Source: Megasphaera micronuciformis F0359
Lineage (GTDB): Bacteria > Bacillota > Negativicutes > Veillonellales > Megasphaeraceae
Direction of reading: 5' to 3'
Length of the DNA: 64,000 nucleotides
NCBI RefSeq assembly: GCF_000165735.1
Contig: NZ_GL538208.1
Coordinates: 746,074-810,073 of the forward strand
Below, piece after piece: positions 7,738-15,607 of this stretch. Both the position numbers and the translations under genes were made by a program. How positions within the stretch are numbered: position 1 is the stretch's first letter; each line of letters begins with the position of its first letter. The notes below the pieces were generated by a model. The model saw only the letters and a program-made list of their open reading frames with translations, did no database searches and had not been told where the DNA came from.

Positions 7738-8839
7738 GGTCTTCACCGCAAACCCGCATAATTTCCCGTTCATCCGTAAGGCCGTCTCTCACCATCGCCA
7801 TTGCCGTTTCTTTGAAAAAGATCTTTTCCTGTGCCCCTTTCCGTACGGCTCCGGTGGACGCATCACGACGTACAGCCTCCTTCGTCCGGTTCGTAAAATA
7901 GATAACCTCGGCCAGACAGCCTCTTCCGCCATAACCGCTGAAATTACACGCAAGGCAACCGGTGCCGCCACAAACCGAACATTGCTTTCTAACCAACCTT
8001 TGAGCAGCCGTACACACCAAGGCGTCACCTACCAAGTAGGCGGGAACACCCATGTCGACCAAACGCTCCGGAACAGCGGCCGCCTCGTTAGCATGGATAG
8101 TAGAAAAAACGAGATGTCCCGTCAATGCGGCACGGACAGCAATGGCTGCCGTCTCATTATCCCTTATTTCTCCGATAACCAAAACATCCGGGTCTTGCCG
8201 CAAAAGAGCTCTTAATCCTTCATGAAAAGCAATCCCGCCTTTTTTACCTATTTGACTTTGAGAAAGGCCGTCTATCTTATACTCGACCGGATCTTCCAGG
8301 GTGGCTATACTGACGGACTCCTTATCTATCTCCCGCAAAGCCGCATACAAGGTCGTTGTTTTACCGCTTCCCGTAGGACCGCAGATAATGATTAATCCCT
8401 TTGCGTCCCGCAAAGACCTGCGAATCAGACTTACAGCTCGCTTATCCATTCCCAGACCATCTAAATCGGGCAGGTTTCTGCTACCGCCCAGAATACGAAT
8501 AACCGCTTTTTCACCGCGAACGGTAGGCATAGTTGAAAGTCGCATGTCAATACCTTCTTTGTACACAATACGTCCGTCTTGCGGTCTACGTGCATCGGCA
8601 ATATCCAAAGCGGCCATAACCTTTAGACGATTGATAAAGGCTTTTCCCTTCTCTTTTCGTATAGCGCCTACGGACTGCAAAACACCGTCGCGGCGACAAC
8701 GAATGCGAAATGTTTCATCAAGAGGCTCCGCGTGAATATCACTGACACCTGTGGTCATTGCATAGGAAAACAACTTTTCTATTAAGTTTTGAACCGTTTC
8801 CGTTTTTCCTTCCTCATCAGTCCAAACCGATTTTTTCAT
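7727..8839 (-). CDS. pilB: PilB/GspE-type extension ATPase, short form
   Basis: 370 residues, well short of typical PilB (about 560): the N-terminal GspE_N domain is missing, as in ComGA. Walker A GPTGSGKTTT at 154-163, Asp box LEDPVEY at 181-187, Walker B DVLVIGEIRD, His box GHLVFSTIHA at 241-250. Zinc-type tetracysteine at C287, C290, C295 and C298, as in PilB/GspE. First gene of the pilus cluster; Shine-Dalgarno AGGAGG upstream. The reduced N-terminus means the usual contact to PilM/platform proteins may differ. Confidence 0.88.
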   Translation of the reverse strand: MKKSVWTDEEGKTETVQNLIEKLFSYAMTTGVSDIHAEPLDETFRIRCRRDGVLQSVGAIRKEKGKAFINRLKVMAALDIADARRPQDGRIVYKEGIDMRLSTMPTVRGEKAVIRILGGSRNLPDLDGLGMDKRAVSLIRRSLRDAKGLIIICGPTGSGKTTTLYAALREIDKESVSIATLEDPVEYKIDGLSQSQIGKKGGIAFHEGLRALLRQDPDVLVIGEIRDNETAAIAVRAALTGHLVFSTIHANEAAAVPERLVDMGVPAYLVGDALVCTAAQRLVRKQCSVCGGTGCLACNFSGYGGRGCLAEVIYFTNRTKEAVRRDASTGAVRKGAQEKIFFKETAMAMVRDGLTDEREIMRVCGEDHEY

Positions 8840-8956
8840 CTGAAAACCTCCTGTATGTACAGCATAATCGTTGTAATGGATAAACAGCCCTTTTTTACCT
8901 AAATTTAAGGGGACTGAACAAAGTTTAATCTTTCCTTAATTCCTTAGTCTTGTTAG

Positions 8957-8965
8957 TGGTATAAT
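8957..8965 (+). promoter_or_regulatory. Extended -10 promoter for the AsmA-like gene
   Basis: TGGTATAAT gives an extended -10 (TG, one base, TATAAT at 8960-8965) about 28 bases ahead of the ATG at 8993, followed by a GGGAG ribosome site. The -35 (TTAATT at 8936-8941, spacing 18) is weak, which is usual with an extended -10. Confidence 0.6.
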
Positions 8966-8992
8966 AAAAAAATCGAATACAGGGAGTCTGAC

Positions 8993-10543
8993 ATGAAAAA
9001 ATCACTAAAATATATAACCGTACACTATGGAAAATTCGGCAAACGAATAGGCGTAATTTTTACTGCCATTTTGTTAATGCTTCTTGTATCGGCCCTCTTT
9101 GCTTCACACGGTGCGGCCTTTATTTTTAACCGCGTCATGGAAACTCAGTCGGTCGTAAAAGGTACAATTCATGTCAACACTTTATCTGCCGATATTCGCG
9201 GCCAGGTGAATTTCACTGATTTGGAGTGGGACGCTCCGGACGGTACACCCGTACTGCTCGTCCCTTCAGGAAGTTTCAAGGTCAACCCTTGGGACTTTAT
9301 TTTGCATCGTTCTTTAAAAACAACGACCTTGCGGGAAATTACGCTAAACGATTCGACCGTATCAATTAAATTCAATAAAGACATGTCGGCCCAAATTATT
9401 TCTTCCGAGGCTCCGGAATCGGTAAAAAAATCGGCTACTCTTGATGAAAAAATACGCACTCTCAATATGACGGACAAAAAATTCAATCTGCGTATTAACC
9501 TTAATAATTGTCGCTTTGAAGCCTATAAGGACGATAAACAATATGTCATGACCTCTGTAGATGCATCACTGCATTTAAAGTCCAATGAGTTTTTGACCGT
9601 CAATTTTTCTTCCGGACCTTTTAGCGGTAGGGCTGTCGGTGACGGCATTAATATCAACGGTTCCGTCAATTTGCGTACACCCATACCCGAAGCCGATTTG
9701 GAAGTGAATTTCTTAAAAGTTGATCCTTCTTCCGTCGGCTTCGGCAAATCCGTTCACGATCCTCTTACCTTGAAAACGCAGTTTACAGGTCCTGTATCCG
9801 CACCCATGGCTCACGGCAAACTGGAGATGGATAAGCTGTCCATCCCCGCACTGGATTTCACAAATGTCCGCGGCGATATCGATTATAAAGACGGAATTTT
9901 CTTATTTACGAATGTATCAGCCGATGTTTATAACGGAAAACTGGCCGCTTACGGCGATTACAATCTTAATACCAGAGCTTATACCATTCACGGAAAGGGC
10001 ACGGGATTGGACAGTCGCATAGCCTTAAAACGCATGGAATTTAAATGCCTGGTAGATACGGATATTACCATGGAGTGCGACGGTAATCCCGACAATTTGC
10101 TTACGTACGGTTCCTTCCGGTCCGGAAAAGGTCGCTACACCCTTTTTTCCTTCAACTATTTAGAAGGAAAGTTCTCCAACAGACGACACCTTTTAGAATT
10201 TTTTGACGTAGCTATCGCCACTAAATTCGGCTTGATTACGACCGATGCCTTTCAAATCGTAAACGGTAAACTCATCCTCGGCGACATTAGCGTTGTCTTT
10301 CCTTCCTCATCGGTAGCATTTAACCTCTTCTCATCAGATACTAATGGCCCCATGTCGTGGCCTGACATTCGAGAAAATCTGTCTGTCACAAAGAATAATA
10401 TGAAGGAGCTGAAAAACGGCACTTCTAACTTTAGGGACACGTCATCAAGTATGAAAGAGAATATGCGAGCTATTAAAGAAAATATGAAAAAGCTCAAAAC
10501 CGATACGGCAAAAATAAAGCAATCTTTAAAACCCTCCTTGTAA
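8993..10543 (+). CDS. AsmA-like inner-membrane-anchored protein
   Basis: 516 residues. One N-terminal membrane helix (about 19-41), then a long periplasmic beta-rich region with repeated short strands (VKGTIHVNTLSADIRGQVNFTDL, KAYDV-like turns, VSADVYNGKLAAYGDYNLNTRAYTIHGKG) as in AsmA/TamB/YhdP proteins, which form hydrophobic grooves and carry phospholipids or help outer-membrane assembly. The last 80 residues are helical and lysine-rich with repeated MKxNMxxxK units, a likely coiled coil. It sits next to seven outer-membrane protein genes, which suits an envelope role. Family membership is by architecture; the exact subtype is not assigned. Confidence 0.6.
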   Translation: MKKSLKYITVHYGKFGKRIGVIFTAILLMLLVSALFASHGAAFIFNRVMETQSVVKGTIHVNTLSADIRGQVNFTDLEWDAPDGTPVLLVPSGSFKVNPWDFILHRSLKTTTLREITLNDSTVSIKFNKDMSAQIISSEAPESVKKSATLDEKIRTLNMTDKKFNLRINLNNCRFEAYKDDKQYVMTSVDASLHLKSNEFLTVNFSSGPFSGRAVGDGININGSVNLRTPIPEADLEVNFLKVDPSSVGFGKSVHDPLTLKTQFTGPVSAPMAHGKLEMDKLSIPALDFTNVRGDIDYKDGIFLFTNVSADVYNGKLAAYGDYNLNTRAYTIHGKGTGLDSRIALKRMEFKCLVDTDITMECDGNPDNLLTYGSFRSGKGRYTLFSFNYLEGKFSNRRHLLEFFDVAIATKFGLITTDAFQIVNGKLILGDISVVFPSSSVAFNLFSSDTNGPMSWPDIRENLSVTKNNMKELKNGTSNFRDTSSSMKENMRAIKENMKKLKTDTAKIKQSLKPSL

Positions 10544-10579
10544 GACCATCGTAAGTTGTGAAATATGCAGGAACGCTCC

Positions 10580-10608
10580 TTGACGGTCTTATGAAACCGT
10601 GATAAACT
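10580..10608 (+). promoter_or_regulatory. Promoter of tRNA-Ser
   Basis: TTGACG (10580-10585), 17 bases, TAAACT (10603-10608). The start point would fall at about 10616, a few bases before the tRNA. Confidence 0.7.
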
Positions 10609-10624
10609 CATGAAGTACCTATGT

Positions 10625-10713
10625 GGAGCGGTATCGAAGTGGTCATAACGGGGCTGACTCGAAATCAGTTAGGCCGAAAGGTCTCGTGGGTTCGAATCCC
10701 ACCCGCTCCGCCA
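10625..10713 (+). tRNA. tRNA-Ser(CGA)
   Basis: 89 bases with encoded CCA. Acceptor arms GGAGCGG (10625-10631) and CCGCTCC (10703-10709), discriminator G, CCA at 10711-10713. Anticodon loop CTCGAAA gives anticodon CGA for codon UCG. A long variable arm (GGCCGAAAGGTC) marks the class II structure of serine tRNAs. TTCGAATC T-loop present. It is a single gene with its own promoter and terminator. Confidence 0.95.
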
Positions 10714-10716
10714 CAT

Positions 10717-10750
10717 AAAAAAGAGTCGACACAAGTGTCGACTCTTTTTT
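10717..10750 (+). terminator. Terminator after tRNA-Ser
   Basis: Near-perfect 15-16-bp inverted repeat (arms AAAAAAGAGTCGACAC) closing on a tiny loop and ending in T6 on the plus strand. Because of the A-run on the left it may also work in the other direction. Confidence 0.85.
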
Positions 10751-10785
10751 ATAATTCTTACGAAATAAATACTTACCCAATAAAT

Positions 10786-10823
10786 ATAATAAAAGACCGC
10801 CCTATAGGACGGTCTTTTATTAT
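10786..10823 (-). terminator. Terminator of the first ompM-type gene
   Basis: Inverted repeat AATAAAAGACCG.../...CGGTCTTTTATT just after the stop of the gene at 10827-12128. On the minus strand the 3' arm runs into T4 followed by ATTAT. Confidence 0.75.
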
Positions 10824-10826
10824 ATT

Positions 10827-12128
10827 CTAAAATACGAATACTAATTGTGCCCGTGTAAAGTTGCCTGCATCACAACGATTGCAATCCTTTATTTCCGATG
10901 AAAAAGCTCGGAATAACTGTAATTTTGCATTTTTAGCAAAAACATAGTCACCGCCGACACCCCATGAGGTTACACCGAAGGTACCGCCCGTAAAGTGTTC
11001 CGTTCTCCAGTTACCCGTTCCCAGGAAATCTTGAATACCGCTCAAACCGCTGTTCAGGTAATCAACCCAAAGATCCCAGGTTTTAGGTTTTTCAAAGAGA
11101 GCTTTACCATACTGCAACTTGCCGTAATATACATCGGCAGATGCCGTATCGTCTTTAAAGCTTACTCGATTATATTCACCGAAAAGATTCCATTTAGGAC
11201 CGAAGTTCAAAGATACGTAGGCCCCTTTAAGATCTTGGGGTTCATGCATCAATATTCCGCCCATTCCGGGATAATTGTTATAGTAAATACCGGCTGCCGA
11301 CCCCGTCATAGAACCGCCGCCGAAGTTTCCTTCCAACTCTCCGTAAGCCGTTTTAGCATTGTTGGAATAGCCGTCTTTAAACTTACCGTACCCTGCAGTA
11401 GCCGTAAGTTTCTTATTCGTAAAGCTCAGTTCGGCACCGTCAAAGGGATCATCATATTGAAGCCCCGATGCTTTACCTAACACATACGTATAACGACCGA
11501 CTTTAAGATTCCAATTGTGAGCCGGATCCAAAGCATAGTTCACATATGCCTGATCAACAAAGAAGTTATTGTAAAGGCTTCCGTTATAGGCGTACATAGG
11601 AGTGCCCGATGCCGCCGTTTCATCATCAAACCAGTTGATATACTGGATTCCCAGTACGGCTTCTGCACGGTCGTTAATCTTCCCGTTAGCTCGGATACGA
11701 GCACGATAATCCCAATAATCATGGTCTGCAACGGATTTCGAATCATTCAGATAGCGGAATCTCATATCACCCGTTACCTTAACCCGGCCTACACGGTCTT
11801 CCAAGTCGGATACGCGAACGCCGAGATTATTAAGCTCACTCGAAAACTCGTCCGCCAGACGATTAATAAGAGCGCGTTGCTGCGCATCGGCATTGTCTTC
11901 ATGTGCCATAGCCTTAGCCACTACTTCTGCCGCTTCGTAACGGGTAATATTGCGTTCGCCCTCAAAATGCGTCTTATCAAGGCCTTGAATAATACCTGCA
12001 TTCGCCAATTCCATGACCGAATTATAAGCCCAACTATCCTTAGGTACATCTGTAAACGGATTCGCTGCAAACCCTGTCGAACAGACAACCGACATAACTG
12101 CGAGAATAGCTGCCGTCTTCTTGTTCAT
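10827..12128 (-). CDS. ompM: OmpM-type SLH outer-membrane porin (copy 1)
   Basis: 433 residues. Signal peptide with cleavage after about FAA (residues 1-22), then an SLH domain (NPFTDVPKDSWAYNSVMELA... to about residue 75), a helical linker (LINRLADEFSSELNNLGVRVSDLEDRVG) and a porin-like beta barrel ending in a C-terminal Phe (AQLVFVF), the signal for outer-membrane insertion. In Veillonella the SLH domain of OmpM is known to hold the outer membrane to polyamine-modified peptidoglycan. Start ATG at 12128 with GGAG 8 bases upstream, preferred over a GTG at 12137. Short leader (about 45 nt) without the conserved RNA element of copies 3, 4, 5 and 7. It contains two Cys (CNRCD) near the C-terminus, unlike the others. 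Confidence 0.9.
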   Translation of the reverse strand: MNKKTAAILAVMSVVCSTGFAANPFTDVPKDSWAYNSVMELANAGIIQGLDKTHFEGERNITRYEAAEVVAKAMAHEDNADAQQRALINRLADEFSSELNNLGVRVSDLEDRVGRVKVTGDMRFRYLNDSKSVADHDYWDYRARIRANGKINDRAEAVLGIQYINWFDDETAASGTPMYAYNGSLYNNFFVDQAYVNYALDPAHNWNLKVGRYTYVLGKASGLQYDDPFDGAELSFTNKKLTATAGYGKFKDGYSNNAKTAYGELEGNFGGGSMTGSAAGIYYNNYPGMGGILMHEPQDLKGAYVSLNFGPKWNLFGEYNRVSFKDDTASADVYYGKLQYGKALFEKPKTWDLWVDYLNSGLSGIQDFLGTGNWRTEHFTGGTFGVTSWGVGGDYVFAKNAKLQLFRAFSSEIKDCNRCDAGNFTRAQLVFVF

Positions 12129-12180
12129 CCTAAACACTCCTTTAAAATATTATGCTTTATTTGCATTAATTTCCTTGATG

Positions 12181-12208
12181 ATTATATCAAATTTTCAATT
12201 TATTGTAA
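12181..12208 (-). promoter_or_regulatory. Promoter of ompM copy 1
   Basis: On the minus strand TTACAA (12203-12208), 16 bases, TATAAT (12181-12186), about 50 bases before the start codon. Confidence 0.65.
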
Positions 12209-12230
12209 AAAAATATATTTAAATACAAAA

Positions 12231-12253
12231 AACGAGCTCTTTTTATGAGCTCG
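12231..12253 (-). terminator. Terminator of ompM copy 2
   Basis: CGAGCTC hairpin with an 8-9-base loop, followed on the minus strand by a T6 run. It lies just upstream of the promoter of copy 1, so each copy is an independent unit. Confidence 0.7.
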
Positions 12254-12298
12254 CTTTCTTATTATCATATATACCAATATGAAGGCTTTTTATACCGT

Positions 12299-13594
12299 TT
12301 AGAATACAAATACGAATTGTACACGCGTAAGTTCGGACAAGTTACCGCTTCGGTCCTTTAGCTTAGAGTTAAACGATTTAAATAACTGAAGTTGCGAATT
12401 CTTGGTAAACGTATAGTTCGCCCCTACGCCCCACGATGTAACTCCGTAATCTGCGCCTAAGAGGTTTTCCGTTCTCCAATTACCGCTGACCAGGAATTCT
12501 TGAATACCCGAACGATCGCTATTTAAATAGTCAACCCACAGATCCCAACTCTGAGATTTTTCAAAACGGGCTTTGCCGTATTGAAGCTTACCGTAAAATA
12601 CATCGGCCTTTTTCGTGCCGTCCTTAAAACTTACGCGATTGTACTCACCGAAAAGGTTGAAGTTCTTGGCAAAGTTCAAAGACATATAAGCACCCTTCAA
12701 GGCTTTCTGAGGATGGCTCATATTCCATTGTTCACCGCTGAAACGATTATAATACAAACCGATTCCCGAATCGGCGACCGAACCGCCTCCGAAGGAAGTT
12801 TCCACCTCGCCGTAAGCGGTCTTGGCTTCATTGAAATTGGCTTCTTTAAACCTGCCGTACCCTGCCGTAACTGTCGCTTTTTTATTTTTAAAATTAAGTT
12901 CAGCCCCGTCGAAGGTATCATCATACTGAAGGCCCGTTACCTTGCCGATCTTATAATTATAGCGGCCTACTTTTAAATTCCACTGATGACCTGAATCGAA
13001 TGCATAGTTTACATAGGCTGTATCGACAAAGAAATTATTCAGCTTATACCCGTATGTAAAGACTACAGGCGACCCGGATGCCGCCGTTTCGTCGTCAAAA
13101 TTATTGTCATATTGAACGCCCAGAACAGCTTCAATGCGATCGTTGATTTGTCCGTGAGCACGCAAACGACCGCGGAAATCCCAAAACTGCTTATAAATCG
13201 GCGAACTTTTCGCATTCATATAACGAATACGTGCATCGCCCGTCAGCTTCACATTACCTGCACGGTCTTCAAGATGTGAGACACGAACGCCCAGATTATT
13301 AAGTTCATCTGAAAATTCATCAGCCAAGCGATGAATGAGTGCACGTTGTTCTGCATTTGCACGGTCTTCATGAGCCATGGCCTTGGCCACCATTTCAGCA
13401 GCTTCATAACGGGTAATATTACGTTCTCCCTGAAAATAGGTTCCGTCAACACCCTGAACTATACCCGAGTTAACCAATTCTACTACGGAATTGTACGCCC
13501 AACTGTCCGACCGTACGTCTACAAAAGGATTGGCCGCCATGGCCGTTGTCCCTAATGTAGTAGTCATAACGAAAAAAGCCAAAAGTTTCTTCAT
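12299..13594 (-). CDS. ompM: OmpM-type SLH outer-membrane porin (copy 2)
   Basis: 431 residues: signal peptide (MKKLLAFFVMTTTLGTTAMA), SLH domain from NPFVDVRSDSWAYNSVVELVNSG, helical linker (ADEFSDELNNLGVRVSHLEDRAG), barrel, terminal VFVF. Domain plan and role as for copy 1. Its barrel is close to that of copy 1 (FNLFGEYNRVSFKDGTKKADVFYGKLQYGKA against NLFGEYNRVSFKDDTASADVYYGKLQYGKA), so these two form a subgroup. Signal peptide differs from the MNKKLVAS type of the others. GGAG 6 bases before the ATG; short leader without the conserved RNA element. Confidence 0.9.
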   Translation of the reverse strand: MKKLLAFFVMTTTLGTTAMAANPFVDVRSDSWAYNSVVELVNSGIVQGVDGTYFQGERNITRYEAAEMVAKAMAHEDRANAEQRALIHRLADEFSDELNNLGVRVSHLEDRAGNVKLTGDARIRYMNAKSSPIYKQFWDFRGRLRAHGQINDRIEAVLGVQYDNNFDDETAASGSPVVFTYGYKLNNFFVDTAYVNYAFDSGHQWNLKVGRYNYKIGKVTGLQYDDTFDGAELNFKNKKATVTAGYGRFKEANFNEAKTAYGEVETSFGGGSVADSGIGLYYNRFSGEQWNMSHPQKALKGAYMSLNFAKNFNLFGEYNRVSFKDGTKKADVFYGKLQYGKARFEKSQSWDLWVDYLNSDRSGIQEFLVSGNWRTENLLGADYGVTSWGVGANYTFTKNSQLQLFKSFNSKLKDRSGNLSELTRVQFVFVF

Positions 13595-13652
13595 CGCCTT
13601 CTCCTTTTCAACTATTCATAAACGCCATTGTATTTTAAAATGTATATCATAA

Positions 13653-13681
13653 TTAATATATTTGTTAAAATGAAACGTCAA
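13653..13681 (-). promoter_or_regulatory. Promoter of ompM copy 2
   Basis: On the minus strand TTGACG (13676-13681), 17 bases, TATTAA (13653-13658). Leader about 50 nt. Confidence 0.6.
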
Positions 13682-13721
13682 TGCGGTAAATTCTCAGGAG
13701 GAAGCTCTGATAGGCGCAAAA

Positions 13722-13753
13722 AAACAAGACCTTTCAGAAGAAAGGCCTTGTTT
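13722..13753 (-). terminator. Terminator of ompM copy 3
   Basis: Inverted repeat AAACAAGACCTTT/AAAGGCCTTGTTT with one mismatch and a 6-base loop; T7 on the minus strand follows. Confidence 0.75.
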
Positions 13754-13770
13754 CATAGTTTCAGTTAAAA

Positions 13771-15042
13771 TTAGAATGCGAATACGAACTGTGCCCGCGT
13801 GAGTTCGTCCGGATCAGCTACATTACTGTCCTTGGATTTGGAAGCGAAGGACTGCATAACCTGGAACTGAGCATTCTTAGCGAAGGTGTAGTCTACGCCG
13901 GCACCCCAGGTTTCAACACCGTTGGCTTTACCGAGCAGGTTGTCCGTTCTCCAGTTGCCCGAAGAACCGTTGACGCCGTTCTTTTCAGCATTCAAATAGT
14001 CAACCCACAGATCCCACGATTTCGGTTGAGCCATCGTAGCTTTACCGTACTGAAGTTTGCCGTAGAATACGTCTGCATCAGCTGTACCGTCGGGATTATT
14101 TACATTCTGGTATTCACCCAAGAGATTGAACTTTTTACCGAAGTTTACGGAAGCATAAGTTCCCCAGAGGTCATCGGGAGCCGTAGATCCGGTCAAATTC
14201 GTTTTATTGAAGTTATTATAAAAGACGCCGACTTTGGAACCTGCTGCGGAACCGCCGCCGAATTTACCTTCCAATTCGCCGTAAGCCGTCTTCGTATCGT
14301 TCAAGTCGCCTTCTTTAAACTTACCGTAACCGGCAGTAGCCGTCATCTTGGCATTGTCATAAGAAAGCTGAGCGCCGTCGAAGGTATCACCGTATTGAAG
14401 GCCCGTTGCATTACCGAGTTCATAGTCATAACGACCTGCCATTACATTCCACTTGTGACCGCCGTCCAACGCATAATTGACATATGCACGGTCAACGTAG
14501 AATTTATCCTTATCGGACGATGCTGCATCTTGATTAGCAAAATTATTGGTATAATTTACGCCTAATACGGCATCTGCACGGTCGTTAATCTTGGCATTGG
14601 CACGGAGACGACCGCGGAATTGCCAGGATCCGTCATTTTTATTGGACGAATTGTCCTGATTCATGTAACGAACACGGGCGTCGCCCGTCAATTTAACATT
14701 GCCTACGCGGTCTTCCAAGTTGGAAACACGAACGCCCAGATTGTTAAGTTCATTCGAAAATTCATCGGCCAAACGGTTGATAAGAGCACGCTGTTCAGCA
14801 TTGGCACGATCTTCATGAGCCATAGCCTTAGCAACTATTTCAGCTGCTTCATAACGCGTGATGTTACGTTCACCTTGGAAGTGAACGCCGTCAACACCCT
14901 GGATGATACCGGAGTTGGCCAACTCTACTACGGAATTATATGCCCAGCTGTCTTGAGGAACATCCTGGAACGGGTTTACGGCAAAAGCTGTCGTGCCTAC
15001 TGCCATGGTTGCAACTAAAGTTGCTAAAAGTTTTTTGTTCAT
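13771..15042 (-). CDS. ompM: OmpM-type SLH outer-membrane porin (copy 3)
   Basis: 423 residues: signal peptide (MNKKLLATLVATMAVGTTAFA), SLH domain beginning NPFQDVPQDSWAYNSV, linker, barrel ending AQFVFAF. SLH and linker are almost identical to copies 4 and 5, while the barrel loops differ (short YTNNFANQDAASSDKDKF region). Good ribosome site AAGGAGAG. It has a leader of about 170 nt with the conserved core element, and a short upstream frame whose stop overlaps this ATG (ATGA). By family it is a diffusion pore and an envelope tether. Confidence 0.92.
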   Translation of the reverse strand: MNKKLLATLVATMAVGTTAFAVNPFQDVPQDSWAYNSVVELANSGIIQGVDGVHFQGERNITRYEAAEIVAKAMAHEDRANAEQRALINRLADEFSNELNNLGVRVSNLEDRVGNVKLTGDARVRYMNQDNSSNKNDGSWQFRGRLRANAKINDRADAVLGVNYTNNFANQDAASSDKDKFYVDRAYVNYALDGGHKWNVMAGRYDYELGNATGLQYGDTFDGAQLSYDNAKMTATAGYGKFKEGDLNDTKTAYGELEGKFGGGSAAGSKVGVFYNNFNKTNLTGSTAPDDLWGTYASVNFGKKFNLLGEYQNVNNPDGTADADVFYGKLQYGKATMAQPKSWDLWVDYLNAEKNGVNGSSGNWRTDNLLGKANGVETWGAGVDYTFAKNAQFQVMQSFASKSKDSNVADPDELTRAQFVFAF

Positions 15043-15134
15043 AATAATCTCTCCTTCTGTAAATGCATAAGTTTACAATTATTGTAATCGGAGAAATATA
15101 CCTTGCCTTCAAGGGGTCTCGGCGAGTTGTCCAT
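15039..15134 (-). CDS. Possible leader peptide upstream of ompM copy 3 (31 aa)
   Basis: AGAGG, 4 bases, ATG, then codons for MDNSPRPLEGKVYFSDYN and more, ending in TGA that overlaps the ompM start as ATGA. The first four residues (MDNS) are shared with the small frames before copies 4, 5 and 7; the rest is not. It may be a translated leader coupled to ompM, or the reading frame may be a by-product of a conserved RNA motif. Confidence 0.4.
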   Translation of the reverse strand: MDNSPRPLEGKVYFSDYNNCKLMHLQKERLL

Positions 15135-15215
15135 GTTTCCTCTCGTTTCCCGTCTTACCCGGCACTGTATTTTCTCTTGCAAGTTCAGTTCCGAAGCACT
15201 TCTTCTCTGAACTTG
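15091..15215 (-). promoter_or_regulatory. Structured 5' leader element of ompM copy 3
   Basis: Read on the minus strand: a first hairpin (CAAGTTCAG/CTGAACTTG, 15207-15215 with 15180-15188), then an outer helix (GAGAAAATACAGTGCC, 15161-15176, pairing imperfectly with 15091-15107) that encloses the conserved core at 15124-15143. The core is near-identical in copies 4, 5 and 7, while the helix sequences are different but complementary in each. Transcript start predicted at about 15214. No known riboswitch class recognised. Confidence 0.65.
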
Positions 15216-15220
15216 ACATG

Positions 15221-15249
15221 AGTATACCCCCGATTTGAAAACTCGTCAA
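15221..15249 (-). promoter_or_regulatory. Promoter of ompM copy 3
   Basis: On the minus strand TTGACG (15244-15249), 17 bases, TATACT (15221-15226). Confidence 0.75.
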
Positions 15250-15564
15250 CACTTTTAAGTTTTCATCTTCGTATACATTTTGTGACAGAAAAATCAGATT
15301 TTATCCTGTTATATCTGTATATTATCCCATAGTACCCTCATAAAAGTCGGTATTTAAGCGACTTTTGGTACTTGAAAACATTGTAAAGTTTTATACATAA
15401 TAAGAAGATCTTTACCTGTAAGACCGGGCTTCCCGGCAAGAAATTTTACTTATTAGGGTATTATCGCTTGATAATCATATAAGGGAAGTTTGTAAAATTT
15501 TCCTTATATGATTATTCCTTAAAGCTACACCACTCGTCTACTTGTCATTTTCGCACACAAAAAA
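15250..15564. other. Hairpin-rich intergenic stretch, no gene seen
   Basis: About 315 bases between the promoter of copy 3 and the terminator of copy 4. It holds three inverted repeats: 15331-15372 (AGTACC and AAAAGTCG arms with matching CGACTTTT and GGTACT), 15424-15436 (CCGGG/CCCGG), and 15471-15515 (ATAATCATATAAGG... with one bulge). No convincing reading frame and no T-tailed terminator. It could be regulatory DNA or encode a small RNA. Confidence 0.45.
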
Positions 15565-15593
15565 AACAAGACCTCTCAAAGAGAGGTCTTGTT
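15565..15593 (-). terminator. Terminator of ompM copy 4
   Basis: Perfect 13-bp inverted repeat AACAAGACCTCTC with a 3-base loop; on the minus strand a T8 run follows. Confidence 0.88.
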
Positions 15594-15607
15594 GATAATC
15601 GTATTGA

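Noticed and set aside
10621-10830. Short plus-strand frame over the tRNA and terminator
   Set aside because: It runs across the tRNA-Ser gene and its terminator hairpin; not a protein gene.
11517-12248. Plus-strand frames opposite the ompM genes
   Set aside because: All seven ompM genes are confirmed by SLH and barrel features; the opposite frames recur in every copy at the same place because the copies are similar, not because they are genes.
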